Source: Pseudoduganella umbonata (GTDB lineage Bacteria > Pseudomonadota > Gammaproteobacteria > Burkholderiales > Burkholderiaceae_D). Taken from it: DNA of 64,000 bases. Below the pieces are notes generated by a model, which worked only from the letters and a program-made list of their open reading frames with translations, was not told where the DNA came from and made no database searches. Made by a program: the position numbers and the translations under genes. Location: the NCBI RefSeq assembly GCF_014192225.1, contig NZ_JACHXS010000002.1, forward strand, positions 496,001 to 560,000. The letters run 5' to 3'. Below are positions 27,523-34,625 of the stretch, one piece after another (position 1 is the first letter of the stretch; every line of letters begins with the position of its first letter).

Positions 27523-27559
27523 TAGTGTCATAGATTGTGTGGTGCACTAAATCTAGTGC
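27513..27559 (+). promoter_or_regulatory. Two tandem NrdR-like boxes
   Basis: Box 1 CACTACAATTAGTG (27514-27527) and box 2 CACTAAATCTAGTG (27545-27558) are both CACTA-N4-TAGTG palindromes. Their centres are 31 bp apart, three DNA turns, as is typical for paired sites of the ribonucleotide reductase repressor NrdR. The gene they precede is nrdA. NrdR itself is not in the window. Confidence 0.75.
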
Positions 27560-27563
27560 TTTG

Positions 27564-27701
27564 GTGGATAACCTGGTGGGTAACTTGCCGATATCAGTTG
27601 ATAACCCGGTTGATAACTCAGTTGATAAGTACGTTGATAACTGCGTTGCTTACTGTGTTGCCAACTGCGTTGCCAACTGCGTCGATAACTTGGCAGACAA
27701 G
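27564..27701 (+). repeat. 12-bp tandem array (GTTGATAAC core) in the nrdA leader
   Basis: About eleven units with exact 12-base spacing, each a variant of GTTGATAACNNN: units at 27564 (GTGGATAAC), 27576, 27597, 27609, 27621, 27633, 27645, 27657, 27669, 27681 and 27693. The outer bases GTT...AAC are conserved more strongly than the centre. The first unit reads on the other strand as TTATCCAC, 8 of 9 bases of a DnaA box. Read in one frame it encodes a VDNx repeat ending at a TGA (27708), without a clear ribosome site. The rest of the 705-bp gap (27281-27493 and 27711-27888) shows no gene. Confidence 0.8.
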
Positions 27702-27888
27702 TTGCCCTGACACAGGCCCTTCCTCCGATAGCGCGTAGGCGGCATCACACATGAGCCACCGGGTTGAAGCCGGCAGCCGGCGAGTCATTCGAACATCTGT
27801 TTCGAGGGCCGCGGCATTGCCATTTTGACCCCGTTTTTTTGTGGCGAAGAGAATTTGTTCCGAACACTTAATCGGGAGCTGAACACAC

Positions 27889-30840
27889 ATGCAATCCAAC
27901 CAAGACATCACCACCCAGCCGGCCCAGCAAATTCCAGCGGCCGCAGTACAGCCGGACAGCGGCCTGACCACGGCAGCCGACATGGGCGACTACCGCATCA
28001 TCCGCCGCAACGGCGGCGTCGCCCCGTTCGAGCCGTCGAAGATCAAGGTCGCGATGACCAAGGCCTTCCTGGCCGTGCAGGCACAGCAGGGCGGCCCCGC
28101 GGCCGCATCCGCGCGCATCCGCGACCTGGCCGAGCAGCTGACGAACAACGTGGTGAATGCCCTGGTGCGCCGCCAGCCTTCCGGCGGCACGTTCCATATC
28201 GAAGACGTGCAGGACCAGGTGGAACTGGCCCTGATGCGCTCCGGCGAGCACGACGTGGCCAAGGCCTACGTGCTGTACCGCGCCAAGCAGATGGAAGAGC
28301 GCCGCGCCAAGAAGGCCGCCGCCGGCACCGGCGACGTGGCCGAGCCGCAGCTGCACGTCACGGAAAACGGCCAGCGCCGCCCGCTGGTGGTGCAGGAAGT
28401 GCGCGACCTGATCGATGCCGCCTGCTCCGGCCTGGAAAAGCACGTCGATGCCGACGCGATCCTGTCCGAGACGTTCCGCAACCTGTATGACGGCGTGCCC
28501 GTCGAAGAACTGTACAAGTCCGCCATCCTGGCTGCCCGCGCGCTGATGGAAAAGGACCCGGCCTACACGCAAGTGACCGCCCGCATCCTGCTGCACGTGA
28601 TCCGCCGCGAAGTGTTCGGCAAGGAAACCCCGCAGGCGCAAGCCGCGGCGGCCTATGTCGAGTACTTCCCGCAATACATCGCCAAGGGCATCGCCGCCGA
28701 ACTGCTGGATCCGAAGCTGGCCGAGTTCGACCTGCAGAAGCTGGCCAAGGCACTGGTGGCCGACCGCGACCTGCAGTTCGGCTACATCGGCCTGCAAACG
28801 CTGTACGACCGCTACTTCCTGCACATCCGCGACGTGCGCATCGAAATGCCGCAGGCGTTCTACATGCGCGTGGCGATGGGCCTGGCGCTGAACGAGGAAA
28901 ACCGCGAAGCGCGCGCGATCGAGTTCTACAATCTGCTGTCCTCGTTCGACTTCATGTCGTCAACGCCGACGCTGTTCAACTCGGGCACGCTGCGTTCGCA
29001 GCTGTCGTCGTGCTACCTGACGACCGTGTCCGACGACCTGGAAGGCATCTACGACGCCATCAAGGAAAACGCGCTGCTGGCGAAATTCGCCGGTGGCCTG
29101 GGCAACGACTGGACGCCGGTGCGCGCACTGGGCGCCCACATCAAGGGTACCAACGGCAAGTCGCAGGGCGTGGTGCCGTTCCTGAAAGTGGTCAACGACA
29201 CGGCCGTGGCCGTGAACCAGGGCGGCAAGCGCAAGGGCGCCGTCTGCGCCTACCTGGAAACCTGGCACATGGACATCGAGGAATTCCTCGACCTGCGCAA
29301 GAACACCGGCGACGACCGCCGCCGCACGCACGACATGAACACGGCGAACTGGATTCCCGACATGTTCATGAAGCGCGTGATGGAAAAGGGCGAGTGGACG
29401 CTGTTCTCGCCGTCCGAAACGCCGGACCTGCACGATAAAGTCGGTAAAGCATTCGAAGCAGCCTACCTCGGCTATGAAGCCGCGGCCGCCCGCGGCGAGA
29501 TCCGCGTCTTCAAGAAGATCCAGGCGCTGGACCTGTGGCGCAAGATGCTGTCGATGCTGTTCGAGACGGGCCACCCGTGGATCACGTTCAAGGATCCGTG
29601 CAACATCCGTTCGCCGCAGCAGCACGTGGGCGTGGTCCACAGCTCGAACCTGTGCACCGAGATCACGCTGAACACCGGCCCGGACGAGATCGCCGTCTGC
29701 AACCTGGGTTCCGTGAACCTGCCGGCCCACATGAAAGAAGGCAAGCTGGATCATGTGAAACTGCAAAAGACGATCCGCACCGCGATGCGCATGCTGGACA
29801 ACGTCATCGACATCAACTATTACGCCGTCGACAAGGCGCGCAACGCGAACATGCGCCACCGTCCGGTCGGCATGGGCGTGATGGGCTTCCAGGACTGCCT
29901 GCACATGATGCGCGTGCCGTACGCTTCGCAGGAAGCGGTGAACTTCGCCGATACGTCGATGGAAGCGGTGTGCTACTACGCCTACTACGCGTCGACCGAG
30001 CTGGCCGAAGAGCGCGGCCAGTACGCTTCGTACAAGGGTTCGCTGTGGGACCGCGGCATCCTGCCGCAGGATTCCGTGAAGCTGCTGGCCGAGGAGCGAG
30101 GCGGCTACCTGGAACAGGACATGTCGTCGTCGATGGACTGGACGCCGCTGCGCGAACGCATCAAGCAGTTCGGCATGCGCAACTCGAATTGCGTGGCGAT
30201 CGCTCCGACCGCGACCATTTCGAACATCATCGGCGTGTCGGCCTGCATCGAACCGACGTTCCAGAACCTGTACGTGAAGTCGAACCTGTCCGGCGAGTTC
30301 ACCGAAATCAACTCCTACCTGGTGCGCGACCTGAAGGCACGCAACCTGTGGGACGAGGTGATGATCGCCGACCTGAAGTACTTCGACGGTTCGCTGACCA
30401 AGATCGACCGCGTGCCGCAAGACCTGCGCGACATCTACGCGACGGCCTTCGAAGTATCGCCGAGCTGGCTGGTGGAAGCCGCCTCGCGCCGCCAGAAGTG
30501 GATCGACCAGGCCCAGTCGCTGAACATCTACATGGCCGGCGCCTCGGGCAAGAAGCTGGACGAAACCTACAAGCTGGCATGGCTGCGCGGCCTGAAGACC
30601 ACGTACTACCTGCGCACGATCGCCGCCTCGCACATGGAGAAATCCACGTCGAAGACCGGCGCGCTGAACGCCGTGTCGCCGGCTGCCATCGGCTCGTCGA
30701 GCGCGGCAGCCGAGCAATCGGCAGCGCCGGCAGTGCCGACGCACAGCGCACCGGCCACGGTGCAGCAAGTGGAAGAAGGCGCCGCCTGCTACCTGCGTCC
30801 GGGCGATGCGGGCTTTGAAGAGTGCGAAGCCTGCCAGTAA
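27889..30840 (+). CDS. nrdA: NrdA, class Ia ribonucleotide reductase alpha subunit
   Basis: Catalytic subunit of the aerobic enzyme that makes dNTP precursors, 983 residues. An N-terminal ATP-cone (about 35-140, starting YRIIRRNGGVAPFEPSKIKV) gives dATP feedback control. The barrel has TPTLFNSGTLRSQLSSCYL, with the first active-site Cys, SSNLCTEITLNTGPDEIAVC, with NLCTE, and the later MRHRPVGMGVMGFQDCLHM. The C-terminal EECEACQ carries the redox-active CxxC that is re-reduced by thioredoxin. A 60-residue Ala/Ser/Pro linker precedes that tail. GGGAG lies ahead of the ATG. Regulation by NrdR is likely from the upstream boxes. Confidence 0.97.
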   Translation: MQSNQDITTQPAQQIPAAAVQPDSGLTTAADMGDYRIIRRNGGVAPFEPSKIKVAMTKAFLAVQAQQGGPAAASARIRDLAEQLTNNVVNALVRRQPSGGTFHIEDVQDQVELALMRSGEHDVAKAYVLYRAKQMEERRAKKAAAGTGDVAEPQLHVTENGQRRPLVVQEVRDLIDAACSGLEKHVDADAILSETFRNLYDGVPVEELYKSAILAARALMEKDPAYTQVTARILLHVIRREVFGKETPQAQAAAAYVEYFPQYIAKGIAAELLDPKLAEFDLQKLAKALVADRDLQFGYIGLQTLYDRYFLHIRDVRIEMPQAFYMRVAMGLALNEENREARAIEFYNLLSSFDFMSSTPTLFNSGTLRSQLSSCYLTTVSDDLEGIYDAIKENALLAKFAGGLGNDWTPVRALGAHIKGTNGKSQGVVPFLKVVNDTAVAVNQGGKRKGAVCAYLETWHMDIEEFLDLRKNTGDDRRRTHDMNTANWIPDMFMKRVMEKGEWTLFSPSETPDLHDKVGKAFEAAYLGYEAAAARGEIRVFKKIQALDLWRKMLSMLFETGHPWITFKDPCNIRSPQQHVGVVHSSNLCTEITLNTGPDEIAVCNLGSVNLPAHMKEGKLDHVKLQKTIRTAMRMLDNVIDINYYAVDKARNANMRHRPVGMGVMGFQDCLHMMRVPYASQEAVNFADTSMEAVCYYAYYASTELAEERGQYASYKGSLWDRGILPQDSVKLLAEERGGYLEQDMSSSMDWTPLRERIKQFGMRNSNCVAIAPTATISNIIGVSACIEPTFQNLYVKSNLSGEFTEINSYLVRDLKARNLWDEVMIADLKYFDGSLTKIDRVPQDLRDIYATAFEVSPSWLVEAASRRQKWIDQAQSLNIYMAGASGKKLDETYKLAWLRGLKTTYYLRTIAASHMEKSTSKTGALNAVSPAAIGSSSAAAEQSAAPAVPTHSAPATVQQVEEGAACYLRPGDAGFEECEACQ

Positions 30841-30908
30841 TCAGGGCCCAACGAGCCTGCCTGCCCTCCGGCTGCCGCTGAGCCAGCCGGAGAAGGAAGA
30901 CCACCCGC

Positions 30909-30941
30909 GGCAGCGCAGGAGCCCCTTGCCCCTGCGCTGCC
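30909..30941 (+). other. Hairpin in the nrdA-nrdB spacer
   Basis: Perfect 11-bp stem GGCAGCGCAGG / CCTGCGCTGCC (30909-30919 with 30931-30941), loop 11 bases. A second smaller hairpin (GGCCGCC...GGCGGC) sits at about 30967-30986. There is no T run after either, so they look like processing or stability elements that could set the ratio of the two subunits, not a terminator. Confidence 0.5.
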
Positions 30942-31015
30942 GAGTCGCCATCTAATATAGACAGGGGCCGCCTGAACATGGCGGCGGTCCCGTTACCGAT
31001 CAAAGGAAGAACAAT

Positions 31016-32122
31016 ATGTTGAACTGGGAAGATGACGTGGCCAAGCCCGTCGCCGCAGCGGGCGCCATCGCCGCCGAGCCGGAAACCACCGCCGAGCAGA
31101 TCTCGCATCGCGTCAACGCCGACGACAAGCGCATCATCAATGGCAAGACGGACGTCAACCAGCTGGTGCCGTTCAAGTACAAGTGGGCCTGGGACAAGTA
31201 CCTGGCCGGCTGCGCCAACCACTGGATGCCCCAGGAAGTGAACATGCAGCGCGATATCGAGCTGTGGAAGAACCCGAACGGCCTGTCCGAAGACGAGCGC
31301 CGACTGGTCAAGCGCAACCTGGGCTTCTTCGTGACGGCCGACTCGCTGGCCGCCAACAACATCGTGCTGGGCACCTACCGCCACATCACGGCGCCGGAAT
31401 GCCGCCAGTACCTGCTGCGCCAGGCGTTCGAGGAAGCGATCCACACGCACGCCTACCAGTACATCGTGGAGTCGCTGGGCCTGGATGAGCAGGAAATCTT
31501 CAACGCCTACAACGAAGTGAAGTCGATCCGCGACAAGGACCAGTTCCTGATCCCGTTCATCGACACGCTGACCGACCCGGCCTTCACCACCGGCACGATC
31601 GAAAACGACCAGAAGCTGCTGAAATCGCTGATCGTGTTCGCCTGCCTGATGGAAGGCCTGTTCTTCTACGTGGGCTTCACGCAGATCCTGGCGCTGGGCC
31701 GCCAGAACAAGATGACCGGTGCCGCCGAGCAGTACCAGTACATCCTGCGCGACGAATCGATGCACTGCAATTTCGGCATCGACCTGATCAACACGATCAA
31801 GCTGGAAAACCCGCTGCTGTGGACGCCGCAGTTCCGCGACGAGATCAAGGCGCTGTTCCAGGAAGCCGTGGAACTGGAGTACCGCTACGCCGAAGACACC
31901 ATGCCGCGCGGCGTGCTGGGCCTGAACGCGGCCATGTTCAAGGGCTACCTGCGCTTCATCGCCAACCGCCGCGCCGTGCAGATCGGCCTGGAGCCGATGT
32001 TCGACCAGGACGAGAACCCGTTCCCGTGGATGAGCGAGATGATCGACCTGAAGAAGGAACGCAACTTCTTCGAGACGCGCGTGACCGAGTACCAGACGGG
32101 TGGGGCGCTGAACTGGGATTGA
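31016..32122 (+). CDS. nrdB: NrdB, class Ia ribonucleotide reductase beta subunit
   Basis: The diiron-tyrosyl-radical subunit, 368 residues. Iron ligands are seen in [20 protein letters not shown] (Glu and His) and in [16 protein letters not shown] (Glu and His), with the first Glu/Asp ligand region upstream in the helix containing the TADSLAANN stretch. The C-terminus, which docks on NrdA, reads [14 protein letters not shown]; the family often carries a similar acidic end. AAAGGAAG precedes the ATG. It lies 175 bp after nrdA, and a terminator follows 30 bp after its stop, closing the operon. Confidence 0.97.
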   Translation: MLNWEDDVAKPVAAAGAIAAEPETTAEQISHRVNADDKRIINGKTDVNQLVPFKYKWAWDKYLAGCANHWMPQEVNMQRDIELWKNPNGLSEDERRLVKRNLGFFVTADSLAANNIVLGTYRHITAPECRQYLLRQAFEEAIHTHAYQYIVESLGLDEQEIFNAYNEVKSIRDKDQFLIPFIDTLTDPAFTTGTIENDQKLLKSLIVFACLMEGLFFYVGFTQILALGRQNKMTGAAEQYQYILRDESMHCNFGIDLINTIKLENPLLWTPQFRDEIKALFQEAVELEYRYAEDTMPRGVLGLNAAMFKGYLRFIANRRAVQIGLEPMFDQDENPFPWMSEMIDLKKERNFFETRVTEYQTGGALNWD

Positions 32123-32152
32123 TGTCCAGCTTCAAGTAATACGTTTCAAATG

Positions 32153-32178
32153 AAGGCCTGTCGAGAGACGGGCCTTTT
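32153..32178 (+). terminator. Rho-independent terminator of nrdAB
   Basis: AAGGCCTGTC / GACGGGCCTT stem with loop GAGA and a final TTTT, 31 bp after nrdB. Confidence 0.85.
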
Positions 32179-32642
32179 GCATTGATGGGCAGCGCGAACT
32201 GCGCCGGGGAGAAGCGGTTTGCAAGGTCTCGGTAATCGCCAGTCACGCAAACGATGCGCTGCGATTCGCTGCTGGCTCACACTGGAATACGCTGCTTTCT
32301 GCTGCGCGGCTTCTTCAAACAACCTTGAAAGCGCAAAGCATCGGCAAAGAGCCGAAAAAAGCAGGGGAGTAGCGAAAATCTCCGCTATGGCCTTTCGCGG
32401 GGAAGCACACTGTCTGTCGATGTCGCGCACGGCGTATTGCAGGCTGATCAGGGGTTCGCGTCGATGGAACGCGGATTCCTGGAAGCGGTCCTGCGATCAT
32501 CCGCTCCCCATCGGCATCGGATGGACAACTCCGCCGCCAGCGCCTCTCACCAAGTACATAACAAAGGCAGGGCTGTCGCAGCGCAAATTGCCAATCATTC
32601 CCAGCGATACGCTCACCAGACGTTACTTACCAAGGAGAGAAC
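32179..32642. other. Gene-free stretch at the start of an accessory segment
   Basis: Open frames exist on both strands (a 149-codon one on plus, a 94-codon one on minus), but none has protein-like composition, a ribosome site or a recognisable family. Base composition is lower in G+C than in the neighbouring housekeeping genes. The last bases hold AAGGAGA before the next ATG. I see no RNA gene. Confidence 0.4.
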
Positions 32643-33065
32643 ATGTCGGACTTCTATCGCTACTTTAAGGAAAACATGGATGCGCTTGGGCTGCCAGCGC
32701 CGGAATCGCTCTATGGAACGCTTCAAACAGCCGTCGCCAGCGCCGCAGTGCTTCTTGGGCAACTCGACAAGTTTGGACGAAAGGTCACCGTCAGGGATCT
32801 CATCGTCGCGGGAACGCGTCTGGAAAAGCTGACTGTTGTGGGAGCACTGTCCGCCGCATTTTACGTTGGTGCAGTGATCGGCAGTATCGCGGTCGCTACT
32901 GGCCGGGTACTCGGGCGCGGCACGTCGCTGGCAGACGTCATGATGCTGGCCCACCAGAACCACCTTGACCGGCCGTGGCTTCGTTCCAGTCTGCAGCGCT
33001 GGCCAGGTACATATAAGAATGCTCCAGGTCGTAACATGTACCGCCAAGCCGCGGCACAGCGATGA
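32643..33065 (+). CDS. Hypothetical membrane protein (140 aa)
   Basis: Not recognised. 140 residues. The amphipathic N-terminal half (MSDFYRYFKENMDALGLPAP, then ASAAVLLGQLDKFGRKVTV) is followed by one long hydrophobic segment (VVGALSAAFYVGAVIGSIAV, about residues 65-88) with small residues and GxxxG spacing. The C-terminal soluble tail is rich in His, Trp and Arg (MLAHQNHLDRPWLRSSLQRW). A clean AAGGAGA ribosome site lies 7 bases before the ATG. The stop overlaps the next gene by 4 bp, so the two are coupled. The single Gly/Ala-rich helix would suit a pore-forming or small-effector protein, but nothing proves this. Confidence 0.75.
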   Translation: MSDFYRYFKENMDALGLPAPESLYGTLQTAVASAAVLLGQLDKFGRKVTVRDLIVAGTRLEKLTVVGALSAAFYVGAVIGSIAVATGRVLGRGTSLADVMMLAHQNHLDRPWLRSSLQRWPGTYKNAPGRNMYRQAAAQR

Positions 33066-33256
33066 AAGACCACGTCCTGCTGCTCGCCGTCGCGCTGGCG
33101 AGCGCATCGGTTGCATGGGCCTTCTGGCATTTCCTGGGGCCGGATGCGCTCGATGTACTCGTTCTCGTGGCGCTGACAGGTACGATCGCCGATAACTGGC
33201 GCCTGCGCCGCGCCTTGCAGCGCTGTGAAACAAAAAATGAGGGCGGCGGCACATAA
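33062..33256 (+). CDS. Small two-helix membrane protein (64 aa)
   Basis: Not recognised. 64 residues with two hydrophobic segments (VLLLAVALASASVAWAFWHF and DALDVLVLVALTGTIADNW) and a short charged C-terminus (LRRALQRCETKNEGGGT). The ATG is shared with the stop of the preceding gene (ATGA), which indicates translational coupling and a joint role, for example a membrane protein with its small partner. A strong terminator follows within 30 bp, so the two genes form a closed two-gene unit. Confidence 0.7.
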   Translation: MKDHVLLLAVALASASVAWAFWHFLGPDALDVLVLVALTGTIADNWRLRRALQRCETKNEGGGT

Positions 33257-33285
33257 AGCTTCGCCAATGCAGAGCCCAAATAGAA

Positions 33286-33316
33286 AACGCCAACCCGACA
33301 GGTTGGCGTTCCTTGT
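33286..33316 (+). terminator. Rho-independent terminator of the two-gene membrane cassette
   Basis: Perfect 10-bp stem AACGCCAACC / GGTTGGCGTT (33286-33295, 33301-33310), loop CGACA, then CCTTGTTT. Confidence 0.85.
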
Positions 33317-33348
33317 TTACGCGCCGGGCGATCGTGGGCTCACTGGGC

Positions 33349-33656
33349 TCAGATAAACCGCGTCCCATCCGCGCTTTCCGTCAGTGACCCCTGGCTGTCC
33401 ACCGCGATCCGCCGCGACGCCGGATCCACCCGCAGGAAGCGGTTGTTCGCAATCGACATCAGCACCAGCTCCCCGGTCGGCGTCTCGGTCCACTGGAAGC
33501 TCTGCGCCTCGCCCGGTGCGCCATCGGCCAGCGACACGGCGCCGTTCGCATCCACCGTCAGGTACTGCCTGCCGGCCCGCAGTGCCACCACGGAGTACGA
33601 GAAGCGCGCCTTCTCGGTCAGGAAGTCGGCATCGGCGCGTAGCCACACGCGCACGG
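33349..33656 (-). pseudogene. Truncated copy of the GH43 gene 3' end
   Basis: A remnant of about 310 bp that closely matches two parts of the GH43 gene at 34626-36737. Reading on the minus strand it first matches the segment RVWLRADADFLTEKARFSYS, then jumps at about 33589, with an in-frame loss of about 300 bp (101 codons), to VALRAGRQYLTV and continues to the C-terminus, ending TRFI with a premature TGA where the full gene has TGG. There is no start codon with a ribosome site, and roughly one base in ten differs from the full copy. It is a decayed duplicate or a replaced 3' end. Confidence 0.85.
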
Positions 33657-33697
33657 CTGACGCTGACTGCCAATCATTCTGTGAACGCAGTCATCGG

Positions 33698-34405
33698 CTA
33701 CTTGCCCTCCGCATATGATGCGAGCCTAAGACAAGCCGTTTCGTCGCATCGCGGGCATCGAAAAGTCTTGCGCAGCTCCAAAAGCTGGATATCCAGTGGT
33801 GCCACTGTTGCGATGCTTTCAAGCGGAAGCTCCAATTGGAATCCACATTTGGGGCATGCTACCGACAGTCGAAGGTTATCCATGAGTGCCTGACGCAATG
33901 TAGCGCCCCATAGTCTTTTAGCAGGCACGCTTCCTGAAAATTTTCCAGGCCGATGTTCATCCCATTGGTTATAGATCTGGAAACCATCGCCAATAAACTT
34001 GTGCACCCACTTGGACTCGGATAGCAGCGAAGCTGAGAGAGTTTGGGTTCGTTCCAGAATTTCAAAAACAGGAATTCTATAGTCACGCATAATCTGGTAC
34101 ATTCGCCAGTACACGCTCGCAGTATCCTTCGTGGGCTGACCTCCACATTTGAAGTGTTGTAGTGAGCGTTTCCCAAGATCACCGGTCTGCCCTACATAAA
34201 ACGGAACCTCTAAATCCGGCTTTCCAACTCGACGTACTCGTTCCTTCATTGCGTAAGTTACGTAGTCGGTTCCATTCAATGGGCACGCGTGGAACTCGCG
34301 AACTATGCGCCTGATCTTCTCTTCCAATTCCCGATGCCGAACGCTGTCGAAATTTTGCGCGTTCCGGAGAGGTTTCGTCGTCCAGTGCTGTCGGGTAAAT
34401 TTCAT
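33698..34405 (-). CDS. GIY-YIG nuclease-domain protein with C-terminal zinc ribbon
   Basis: A 235-residue protein from ATG 34405; a GTG at 34510 would add 35 residues. The GIY-YIG catalytic pattern is visible: YVTY (48-51), FYVGQTGDLGKR (69-80) with the conserved Arg, a His four residues on, and the later metal-binding Glu in LLSESKWVHKFIGDG. The C-terminal region has two CPxC knuckles (ACPKCGF, RCPRCDE), a likely zinc ribbon. GIY-YIG enzymes cut DNA in repair, homing and restriction; this one has no methylase partner here. Codon use and base composition are clearly lower in G+C than in its neighbours, which suggests transfer. It is flanked by two copies of the GH43 3' end. Confidence 0.75.
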   Translation of the reverse strand: MKFTRQHWTTKPLRNAQNFDSVRHRELEEKIRRIVREFHACPLNGTDYVTYAMKERVRRVGKPDLEVPFYVGQTGDLGKRSLQHFKCGGQPTKDTASVYWRMYQIMRDYRIPVFEILERTQTLSASLLSESKWVHKFIGDGFQIYNQWDEHRPGKFSGSVPAKRLWGATLRQALMDNLRLSVACPKCGFQLELPLESIATVAPLDIQLLELRKTFRCPRCDETACLRLASYAEGK

Positions 34406-34625
34406 AATCTGCTCGGCAATGGGAATCTGCTTGAGGCACCAGACCACGAAAATATTGTCTTCGACACTACGCTTCTGGTCAACCAGACTTCTTGATGGGG
34501 AACTGCTCACGGATCGAACAGATTAGCTGCTCGGGCCGTTGTGATGGGCAGCCGTCTACGTAACCCGCTGCGGAGGTAGAAGTGAAGAAGACATGTTTAG
34601 CAAAGAACGCCAGACGATCGCCAGT

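Noticed and set aside
27535-27738. 67-codon hydrophobic frame (LITRLITQLI) across the nrdA leader array
   Set aside because: It overlaps the NrdR box and is an out-of-frame reading of the 12-bp repeat; no ribosome site.
32146-32668. Open frames on both strands between nrdB and the membrane cassette
   Set aside because: Codon use and composition are not protein-like, one frame runs into the start region of the real gene, and neither has a ribosome site.
33349-33656. The GH43 3'-end fragment as a functional small gene
   Set aside because: It lacks a credible start, has an internal deletion relative to the full gene and a premature stop, so it was called a pseudogene fragment.
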